DNA from: Cyclobacteriaceae bacterium
GTDB lineage: Bacteria; Bacteroidota; Bacteroidia; Cytophagales; Cyclobacteriaceae
Length of the DNA: 64,000 nt
Direction of reading: 5' to 3'
Assembly (NCBI GenBank): GCA_016787645.1
Contig: JAEUUF010000015.1
Location: 1 to 64,000 of the forward strand
Below the pieces are notes generated by a model. That model saw nothing but the letters and a program-made list of their open reading frames with translations, was not told where the DNA came from and made no database searches. The position numbers and the translations under genes are program-made. This document shows, in pieces, positions 24,591 to 31,105 of the stretch; the stretch's first letter is position 1, and every line of letters begins with the position of its first letter.

Positions 24591-26498
24591 ATGAGCAAAC
24601 CCCGATACCTAACAAAATCTCGCTTCAAGCAGGCACTGGAATGCCCAGACAAGCTTTACTACACAGCAAAAAGGCAGGAATATGGCGACAGTCGTGATGA
24701 AAATGAATTTCTAAGGGAACTGGCTAAAGGCGGTATTCAAGTAGGTGAGCTTGCTAAATGTTATTTCCCAGACGGTGTTGAAGTTGAAACTCTTGAAATT
24801 GAATCGGCAATAGCACGTACTCAAGAATTGATGCAGCAAGACAATGTAACAATCTTTGAGGCAGCAATCGTGTTTGAGAATTTGCTTGTTCGAGTGGATG
24901 TATTGGAGAAAAAGGGGAATCTATTGAATCTTTATGAGGCTAAGTCAAAGTCATACTTCAGCGAAAATGAGATATTCAAGAAGCGGGGAGGTGGCATCAC
25001 CGCCAAGTGGAAGCCTTACGTTTACGATATTGCTTTCCAAGTTTTTGTAACACGAAAAGCTTTTCCGAAATATTCTGTTAACGGCTCGTTGTTCCTTATT
25101 AACAAGAATCTCTCATGCACAGTCGAAGGGCTGTACCAAAAATTCTTAGTTAGGAAATTAGACGGACGATATAAAGTAATTTCCAATCCTGATGTAGAAA
25201 TAGGAAATCCTATTTTGTGCAAGGTTGAATTAGGCAACAAGATTGATGACATTCTGCTTGGTACCGAAGATTTACTTGGAACCTCAATGGGATTTGGTGA
25301 TTATGTTGAGGCCTTATCCAAATCCTACATGGCGGATACGAAATTGAACACGCCTGTATCCGTGAAGTGTAAGAGCTGTGAGTATAAAATAACAGAAGAA
25401 CAAAGACATCTTGGACTGAAATCGGGCTTCGAAGAATGCTGGATTGTTAAGGCAGGTATTAAGCAAGCTGACTTTGCCAAGCCACACATTTTCGAGATTT
25501 GGAATTTTAGAAAAAGTTCTGACTTGATAGATCAGCGCAGATATTTTATTGCCGATTTAAACAAGGCTGACTTCGAAGTTGAGAAAACATCAAGTAAACG
25601 AATACTACCACCCCACGAGCGCCAATGGCTCCAGGTAGAACGCGTACACAATCCATCTCTGGGTCCTTATTATGACAAGTCAGGCTTACAGGTTGAATTC
25701 AAAAAGCTCAAGTATCCAATTCACTTTATTGATTTCGAAGCTACACGAAATGCTATTCCATATCTGAAAGGATTAAGACCTTATTCTCAATTGGCATTCC
25801 AATTCTCTCGACATACGATTGATAGCTCTGGAAATATAAGTCATGGTGAATGGTTGGAGACTGGAAGGGGTCTCTATCCCAATTTTAATTTCGTTCGGAA
25901 TTTGAAAAATCAAATTGGCAACGACTCAGGCAGCGTTCTAATCTATTCTTCGTATGAAAATTCGGTACTCGTTGATATCCATGACAACTTATCTGTATCC
26001 AACGAACCAGATAAAGGCGAACTAATGGGATTCATCAAGAGCATAACCTGGTCTGATGATGACACACGAGGGGTTTGGTCTGGGGCGAGAAAAATGATTG
26101 ATATGAAAGATTGGGTAATGGATTTCTATTACTCATCGGTTATGAAGGGGTCGAACTCTATTAAGATAGTCTTGCCAGCTATTATAAAAGATAGCAAGTT
26201 CGTACGTGATAAGTATCCTGATTGGATAATGTCAGCTACAGACGGAAGCCTGATAAACCCTTATAAATTACTCCCACCAGTATTTGATAATCTTGATAGA
26301 CTGACTCTCGAACCGTTAATGGAGGATGATGACATTTCTGATGGAGGCGCTGCGATGTGTGCGTTCAACTTAATGCAATTCTCTGAGATGAGTGACGAGG
26401 AGAAACAAAAAATTACTCAAGCCCTTTTGAAGTACTGCCACCTGGATACACTTGCGATGGTTATGCTATTCGAAGGCCTGAGTAATTTTGGCAACTAA
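24591..26498 (+). CDS. DUF2779 family: Cas4-like nuclease fused to DEDD exonuclease
   Basis: A 635-aa protein. I chose ATG 24591 because the family's first motif LTKSRFKQALECP then begins at residue 7 and the operator at 24501 falls outside the gene. The N-terminal half is Cas4/AddB-like PD-(D/E)XK: RVDVL near residue 100, E116-A-K118, and cysteines C18 and C260-x2-C263 that may hold an Fe-S cluster. The C-terminal half is an RNase H-fold exonuclease, with D381-F-E383 in HFIDFEATRN, YSSYEN later, and D619 in YCHLDT. DUF2779 proteins occur in mobile elements and defence regions, and their substrate is not established. It ends overlapping the convergent HNH gene by 4 nt. Confidence 0.8.
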   Translation: MSKPRYLTKSRFKQALECPDKLYYTAKRQEYGDSRDENEFLRELAKGGIQVGELAKCYFPDGVEVETLEIESAIARTQELMQQDNVTIFEAAIVFENLLVRVDVLEKKGNLLNLYEAKSKSYFSENEIFKKRGGGITAKWKPYVYDIAFQVFVTRKAFPKYSVNGSLFLINKNLSCTVEGLYQKFLVRKLDGRYKVISNPDVEIGNPILCKVELGNKIDDILLGTEDLLGTSMGFGDYVEALSKSYMADTKLNTPVSVKCKSCEYKITEEQRHLGLKSGFEECWIVKAGIKQADFAKPHIFEIWNFRKSSDLIDQRRYFIADLNKADFEVEKTSSKRILPPHERQWLQVERVHNPSLGPYYDKSGLQVEFKKLKYPIHFIDFEATRNAIPYLKGLRPYSQLAFQFSRHTIDSSGNISHGEWLETGRGLYPNFNFVRNLKNQIGNDSGSVLIYSSYENSVLVDIHDNLSVSNEPDKGELMGFIKSITWSDDDTRGVWSGARKMIDMKDWVMDFYYSSVMKGSNSIKIVLPAIIKDSKFVRDKYPDWIMSATDGSLINPYKLLPPVFDNLDRLTLEPLMEDDDISDGGAAMCAFNLMQFSEMSDEEKQKITQALLKYCHLDTLAMVMLFEGLSNFGN

Positions 26499-26875
26499 GT
26501 CAGTTTGTTTTGTTGTTGCTCCTGGAGCTTCTGCTGGTACATTCCGAATAACATTAAGAGGAAGAGAATTAATAAAAATATTCCTGTATTATTCGATTCC
26601 TGTTCCTGTCTGATTCTAAGTTTCGCTTTACGAGAGAGTGGAACTTGATTAAGCCCCATCCACTTTCGAACTACCTTAGATGGAAGAGTTCCCTTTATTA
26701 GGTTGCACTTTATACATGCTACAAAGAGATTTCGCACGTGATCGCCTCCTCCATTTGCTCTTGGAATGTGATGCTCCCTTTGCCATGTAATAGCATAGTC
26801 ACTGAGTCTGTGTTTCTTTCCGCAGAGATGGCAGCAGCCATCCGTTTTTGAATAGATGAGTTTAATTTCTGACAT
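26495..26875 (-). CDS. HNH endonuclease with C-terminal transmembrane helix
   Basis: A 126-aa protein. The HNH core has C15-x2-C18, EHHIPRA (E34-H35-H36), N49 in HVRNL, and C54-x2-C57, the zinc-ligand and catalytic pattern of HNH/McrA-type nucleases. After a basic linker comes a hydrophobic stretch at about 97-113 (GIFLLILFLLMLF), then a polar Gln-rich tail. A membrane-anchored HNH is unusual and could act on incoming DNA at the envelope. Its stop is interlocked with the DUF2779 stop on the other strand. Upstream, on the same strand and 3 nt away, is the RmuC-like gene, so the two are co-transcribed. Confidence 0.82.
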   Translation of the reverse strand: MSEIKLIYSKTDGCCHLCGKKHRLSDYAITWQREHHIPRANGGGDHVRNLFVACIKCNLIKGTLPSKVVRKWMGLNQVPLSRKAKLRIRQEQESNNTGIFLLILFLLMLFGMYQQKLQEQQQNKLT

Positions 26876-26878
26876 AAA

Positions 26879-28093
26879 TTAACCGTTTACTGCTGTTGCT
26901 AAATGAACTTCTTCCGGAGTGGTGATTCTGAAAATTTTCGATTGCCCTTCCAATTGAGCTTGAGCTTTCTCAAGTGATTCCTGCTTAATTTCTTTTGATC
27001 GCCTATCAGCGGTAGGATTCAATTTCATTGCCATTTCATGTTTTGAAATTTCCTCCTGCATTATTTCCGGTATTTCTCTCTGCGTTTGAGAAAGCAGATC
27101 AAGTATATGACTATTAAAAAATTGATCAACTTGGATTCTTCGCTTGCTGGTGTACAGGAGGCTCCCAATGATTCGGCAGATAGATTGCCGATCCTCCGGG
27201 CTTAACTGTTCAGCAAATTCATACTCCTCAATTTTTTTCAAACTTAGAATTACCGGTTCTAGAGCATCAATCGTGATGACAAACACATTAAAATTTCCTT
27301 GATGGAAAGTCAACTTCTTCAGAACATCGATTGTGTTAGATGGCACCACCAAATAGATATCCTTTCTGACAGAATCATCGGCAGTGTATTTGTTCACGGA
27401 CTCTGCCTGAGAACGTATGTATGTGTTGAAATTGCTCAAATCATCAGATGCTGGGCTTTTTGCATCAAATACGATGAATTCATCACACACCTTAATCACA
27501 TTATCTGGCTTTCCTTTGAAAGGCACATTATCTACATACTCTATTGCATTTCTCTCGCAAATAGATTTGATGTAGTTCATCACGTTTTCTTCATGTCTTT
27601 TCCAGGTTTCTTTCATTAGGTCATTTCTTTCTTCCGCTTCACGAAGTTGCTTCGCGCTAATGGCCTGTTTCTCTTTTTCAAGATTGTCTTGCAATCCAAT
27701 TACCCTTTGGATGCGACTATCGTGTTCTCTTTTTCTCTGATCCTCGCCTTGTTCTAAGAATAGAAGCTTTTTCTGAAGTGAATTATTGTCGCCCTCCAAT
27801 CGCTTCGTCTCCTGGTCGAAGTGCTGCAATCGCGCCTCTGCTTTGGTTAAGCTCGTTTTGGAATCAGTCAATTGCTGCAAAAGAGAATTTCTCTCCTGGA
27901 GCAACAATTCCTTCTCCATTTTTATCGACTCAACTATCCCTTGCGAGTTTTTCAGATTGTCGGCCAACTGTATTGCCTCCTCATAGGCGGAATAACTTAA
28001 GGATCGAATTGAGGCCCAGGAGAATAGACGTTGCCAAAACGATAGATTCTTGAACGCATCAAAGAATCTTCGTATGTTTAATAATGTATCCAT
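26879..28093 (-). CDS. Coiled-coil RmuC-like nuclease
   Basis: A 404-aa protein. A short amphipathic or partly hydrophobic N-terminus (residues 10-35) is followed by a long coiled coil (about 40-170). A PD-(D/E)XK-like core then follows with GKPDNVI (D197) and FIVFDAKSP (D210, K212), and a helical C-terminus (EEISKHEMAMKL...). This is the RmuC arrangement, in which a membrane- or complex-tethered coiled coil presents a nuclease domain. The divergent promoter region it shares with the WYL gene holds the 17-bp operator. It is co-transcribed with the HNH gene, 3 nt away. Confidence 0.75.
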   Translation of the reverse strand: MDTLLNIRRFFDAFKNLSFWQRLFSWASIRSLSYSAYEEAIQLADNLKNSQGIVESIKMEKELLLQERNSLLQQLTDSKTSLTKAEARLQHFDQETKRLEGDNNSLQKKLLFLEQGEDQRKREHDSRIQRVIGLQDNLEKEKQAISAKQLREAEERNDLMKETWKRHEENVMNYIKSICERNAIEYVDNVPFKGKPDNVIKVCDEFIVFDAKSPASDDLSNFNTYIRSQAESVNKYTADDSVRKDIYLVVPSNTIDVLKKLTFHQGNFNVFVITIDALEPVILSLKKIEEYEFAEQLSPEDRQSICRIIGSLLYTSKRRIQVDQFFNSHILDLLSQTQREIPEIMQEEISKHEMAMKLNPTADRRSKEIKQESLEKAQAQLEGQSKIFRITTPEEVHLATAVNG

Positions 28094-28165
28094 AGTGATA
28101 TTGTTTACAGTTCTTCATGAAGACTAATTGTCCCCATCAAATTGTCTTCAATTAAATATTCCCGA

Positions 28166-28182
28166 TTGACAACGGCTGTCAA
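28166..28182. promoter_or_regulatory. 17-bp palindromic operator, copy 3
   Basis: TTGACAACGGCTGTCAA, identical to copy 1. It lies between the divergent RmuC-like gene (ATG at 28093) and the WYL regulator (ATG at 28219), 36 nt before the latter, so one bound dimer could control both directions and give autoregulation. Confidence 0.72.
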
Positions 28183-28218
28183 AACCGCTTTTTGAGCCAA
28201 AAACCCCGATTGTGCACC

Positions 28219-29145
28219 ATGGCTGCCAAGAAAAAACTCAAGAAACCAGAATCGATTATTCCCCAGGCGAAGCTTCTCCGCCTTTTTCAAATCATTTCAC
28301 TGCTCAAGACCGGGCGATGGTCCGTAAAAGGCATTGCGCAAAGATTTGATGCAAGTGATCGCACCATTTACAGATACATCAAACTATTGGAGGCAGTTGA
28401 TTTTCCAGTTGATAAGGGATTTGATAATCTCTATTTTATTCAATCATCGGAGGATGAACCTACCAAAGCTGTATTCACAATCGAGGAGATGAAGCTTATC
28501 AAGAAACTTATCCAAGCCGAAGTTGAGAACAATCCCCTAAAAGGACTTCTCCTAAAAAAACTATCACTCAATTCGGAAATGGATCAAGTGCCTCGCCTTA
28601 TCGTGAAAGCCAGGCTCGGAAAATTGGTTGATCAACTTGCTCAATGTATTCGTAACAAGAAGCAAGCGGTTCTTAAAGATTATCATTCAGCGAATAGCAA
28701 TGAGATCAAGGACCGATTAATTGAGCCCATCGAGTTTGGAGATAACTATCGAACAATAATGGCACTCGATACAAAAGATAAGACTTGCAAACAGTTTAAG
28801 CTCGATCGAATAGGAGAAGTTATTGAAATGGACACGAGCTTCAAATTTGACTCCTTACACAAAAAATCCACAGCTGACATTTTCGGAATGACTGGCAAAG
28901 GAACTATTTGGATAACGTTGCAATTGAAAATGCGAGCGTACCTATTGCTCCGTGAAGACCATCCCTTATCAATCCCCTACTTTGAAAAAGGGGAAGATGG
29001 CCAGTATCAATTTCATGGGCCCGTCAACAACTTCGATGGCATTGCTAGATTTGTACTTGGTCTATTGGATGAGGTGAAAGTTATTCATCCTACGGAATTC
29101 AAGGAATATATCCGAGCAAAAATCAATTCAAAGATTGCGGTATAA
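28219..29145 (+). CDS. WYL-domain transcriptional regulator
   Basis: I chose ATG 28219 (an upstream TTG at 28192 would extend it into a stretch unlike the family). The protein is 308 aa. The N-terminal HTH (about residues 20-58) has ISLLKTGRWSVKGIAQRF followed by SDRTIYRYIKLLE. The WYL-type ligand-sensing barrel spans about residues 145-225, with IEPIEFGDNYRTIMALD and KQFKLDRIGEV. A WCX-like C-terminal region follows. WYL regulators of defence islands (BrxR/CapW) are dimers that repress from inverted repeats. The palindrome just upstream fits that behaviour. Confidence 0.85.
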   Translation: MAAKKKLKKPESIIPQAKLLRLFQIISLLKTGRWSVKGIAQRFDASDRTIYRYIKLLEAVDFPVDKGFDNLYFIQSSEDEPTKAVFTIEEMKLIKKLIQAEVENNPLKGLLLKKLSLNSEMDQVPRLIVKARLGKLVDQLAQCIRNKKQAVLKDYHSANSNEIKDRLIEPIEFGDNYRTIMALDTKDKTCKQFKLDRIGEVIEMDTSFKFDSLHKKSTADIFGMTGKGTIWITLQLKMRAYLLLREDHPLSIPYFEKGEDGQYQFHGPVNNFDGIARFVLGLLDEVKVIHPTEFKEYIRAKINSKIAV

Positions 29146-29165
29146 TTTGGCATAAGGAAACCGAG

Positions 29166-29474
29166 TTAATTACAAAGAACTTCTTTTTTACCGTACAGAA
29201 TCAGTAGTGAGTATAAGTGTTGAGTGCTTGTTACTGGCAGAAATTGAATTGGAAGGAGATCATGTACTGGAGTCTTTACTCCCGAAAATAGCTGACCTTC
29301 AAAATGGACAAGAATCAATTGGTCACCGTTTCTCTGATTAATTACAAAGCCCGTTCGCATTACTCGGCCAGTAATAACTTTTTCACCTATTTCGAAAAAG
29401 CAGGATTGATGCGGGAGCCTCTGGAGATGCAGTCCGAAAACCTTTAAGAAGCCATGGTGTTGAGCTGTCGACAT
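29166..29474 (-). CDS. Small SH3-like protein of the maintenance set (102 aa)
   Basis: No named family. The core (FEIGEKVITGRVMRTGFVI, then ILVHFEGQLFSGVKTPV) has regular beta-strand spacing of an SH3/KOW-like barrel and looks conserved rather than random. It has an AAATACC box upstream (29524-29540) like the integrase, and a start 13 nt after the predicted transcription start. It lies convergent to the WYL gene and downstream of the integrase gene, but with its own promoter. Confidence 0.65.
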   Translation of the reverse strand: MSTAQHHGFLKVFGLHLQRLPHQSCFFEIGEKVITGRVMRTGFVINQRNGDQLILVHFEGQLFSGVKTPVHDLLPIQFLPVTSTQHLYSLLILYGKKEVLCN

Positions 29475-29493
29475 ATCATTTTAGTATAGAACA

Positions 29494-29540
29494 CAATCTT
29501 CTTAACAATTCCTCGAATTCAAACGGGTATTTAATCTAAA
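29494..29540 (-). promoter_or_regulatory. AAATACC-type promoter 5 (upstream of the 29166 gene)
   Basis: On the minus strand TAGATTAAATACCCGTT (29524-29540) is followed at the standard spacing by GAAGATTG (29494-29501), which keeps only part of the TAnnTTTG consensus. The start codon is at 29474. Confidence 0.45.
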
Positions 29541-29566
29541 CCATCGACCAAGAAAGCTGAACATGA

Positions 29567-30808
29567 CTACTCGTCTTTCGACAAAGTATTCCATGCTTGA
29601 TCAACTTCATGCTTAATCCGTCCTTTGGTGGTATTAATATAGAGATTGAATGATTTTAGGTCGCGGTGAGTACTGAGCTTCATGACTGTGCTTGGCATCA
29701 TGCCTCGTTCAAGTGATTGTGTAATGAAGGTTCTACGTCCCATGTGCATCGTCAGTAACTCAAAAAATGGTCTTTTTGTAACTTCCTTTACACCAGCACG
29801 GAAGGTAATTACTTCATGCTCTTCTTCGAAGTTCGCAAGCATGCCAATCTGTTTCAAATAGTCGTTCATTTTTTGGTTAGAGATTTTAGGAAACTTCACT
29901 GGATACTTATCGACAATTATTTTTGAGTAGTCGTTGAGTGGAATAATGGCGGTATCATTTGTCTTTTTGGTATTGATGATGATGTGGTCTGATTTAATGT
30001 TGGCCCGATCAAGCCGGACAACATCGGAGTAGCGAAGGCCTGTTGTACAGCAAAGGCAAAACATATCCCTTACCCTCGCCAGGCGCAGATCAAAAGATAG
30101 ATCAAGAAAGAAAAGTGTATCCAACTGTTCTTTCGTTAACGTAAAAATCTGAGTTGGATTTCTTGGTTTCGTAAACGACTTGTAAGCCACATTAAGCGTG
30201 TATTTCATCTTGTTTACTGCCCAGGTCATGTATGCTTTCATATATTTTATTTGGTTTCCGACTGAATTTGGAGAACAGCCTCTCACAGAATACATGTAGT
30301 AGAGGAAACTGTCATAGAAATTTGTGGTAATGGAGTCAAACGTAAGCTTGACTTTGTTCTCTTTTTCGAAGAGTTGAATTCTGCTTTTTGCTGCACGATA
30401 CTGTCGTGCCGTGCTGTCTGCAATTTTCTTGATCTTGACCTGGTAGTCGACAAAGGCATCCCAGTGGTCAAGGATGTATGGAGATACCTTAACTTCATAA
30501 ATACCCTTTTTGTATTTCCGCTGATACGCGTCTTTGACCGTATAAATTGTCGGATCGATATCAGCGAGTTGAAGTTCGATTCGGATATCATCTATTACCC
30601 GTTTCTTTTTTTCGATTAATGCATTGATGTTTGAGTATCCGCGCATTGTTCTTTTTACCATTCCGGCATCATCCCAGTGTTCTGGGCTGATCATTTGACC
30701 AACTGAAATCAGTATTGATTTTTGATGATGGACATACATGATAAAGATTGGTGTGACTCCTCGGTCGTTAATTCGTTTCTTTCTTATGATTGCCTTTGTT
30801 GTTGCCAT
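29567..30808 (-). CDS. Tyrosine recombinase (integrase) of the island
   Basis: A 413-aa protein of the Bacteroidota integrase type. The N-terminal arm-binding part is residues 1-100. A SAM-like core-binding domain follows (about 105-200, with DSTARQYRAAKSRIQLFE). The catalytic domain has R259 in TTGLRYSDVVRL, H355-x2-R358 in HMGRRTF, H381 in STHRDL and Y390 in FNLYINTT. The R-H-R-H-Y set is complete, so the enzyme is probably active. It reads away from the right attachment site, 229 bp from attR, and will pair with the Xis-like protein at the left end. Its promoter is of the AAATACC type. Confidence 0.95.
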   Translation of the reverse strand: MATTKAIIRKKRINDRGVTPIFIMYVHHQKSILISVGQMISPEHWDDAGMVKRTMRGYSNINALIEKKKRVIDDIRIELQLADIDPTIYTVKDAYQRKYKKGIYEVKVSPYILDHWDAFVDYQVKIKKIADSTARQYRAAKSRIQLFEKENKVKLTFDSITTNFYDSFLYYMYSVRGCSPNSVGNQIKYMKAYMTWAVNKMKYTLNVAYKSFTKPRNPTQIFTLTKEQLDTLFFLDLSFDLRLARVRDMFCLCCTTGLRYSDVVRLDRANIKSDHIIINTKKTNDTAIIPLNDYSKIIVDKYPVKFPKISNQKMNDYLKQIGMLANFEEEHEVITFRAGVKEVTKRPFFELLTMHMGRRTFITQSLERGMMPSTVMKLSTHRDLKSFNLYINTTKGRIKHEVDQAWNTLSKDE

Positions 30809-30846
30809 GCGTTTCGATTCGAGGTCTCGCTCTCGTCCGACATGGC

Positions 30847-30891
30847 CAAAAGTATCCTGAGCACTCCAGCTTACAGGAGGTATTTAATTAG
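30847..30891 (-). promoter_or_regulatory. AAATACC-type promoter 4 (integrase promoter)
   Basis: On the minus strand CTAATTAAATACCTCCT (30875-30891) is followed by a perfect TAnnTTTG box, TACTTTTG, at 30847-30854. The offset from AAATACC to TTTG is 35 nt, as at 423 and 797. This is the best-preserved member, and transcription would begin near 30840, 32 nt before the ATG. Confidence 0.68.
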
Positions 30892-31037
30892 CTTGGGTAG
30901 CCTAAAGTGAAGGTCAAGTTGGATGTCGAGCAAAGACCAGTAAAGTGATTTGATAACTGATCAATCATTTTTTACCCTTCCCAGGGAAAAATGAAAACAG
31001 TGGCAATACTTATATAACTCGTTGATTATCAGAACAG

Positions 31038-31051
31038 CCCAGCGGGATCAC
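31038..31051. other. attR core (14-bp direct repeat copy 2)
   Basis: CCCAGCGGGATCAC, identical to 179-192. It marks the right border of the island. The 229 bp between the integrase start and this site hold the integrase promoter and an AAGGTCAAGT copy (30910-30919) that also occurs near the left end (248-257). Confidence 0.88.
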
Positions 31052-31060
31052 TAGCACCAC

Positions 31061-31086
31061 GAAGCCAGGTTAAGCAGCCTGGCTTC
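31061..31086 (+). terminator. Hairpin after attR, probable original tRNA-Lys terminator
   Basis: GAAGCCAGG (31061-31069) and CCTGGCTTC (31078-31086) form a perfect 9-bp stem with an 8-nt loop, then a weak T-rich tail (ATCATTT). It would have followed the tRNA before integration. It may now also terminate the minus-strand T9SS gene. Confidence 0.6.
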
Positions 31087-31105
31087 ATCATTTAAGTCCA
31101 AAAGG

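Larger units (their letters stand above)
179..31051. mobile_element. 30.9-kb integrative genomic (defence) island in tRNA-Lys
   Basis: What is seen: a 14-bp direct repeat CCCAGCGGGATCAC at 179-192 (inside the tRNA 3' end) and 31038-31051; a tyrosine recombinase reading inward from the right end (29567-30808); an excisionase-like HTH gene at the left end; a visibly more AT-rich composition than the right flank; and cargo dominated by restriction, SMC and nuclease genes. Integration of tyrosine-recombinase elements into tRNA 3' ends with repair of the tRNA is well established. No relaxase, coupling protein, T4SS or virion gene was recognised, so transfer would need a helper. The DUF3987 primase/helicase-like gene suggests that the excised circle may replicate. 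Unit length, counting one repeat copy, is about 30,859 bp. Confidence 0.9.
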
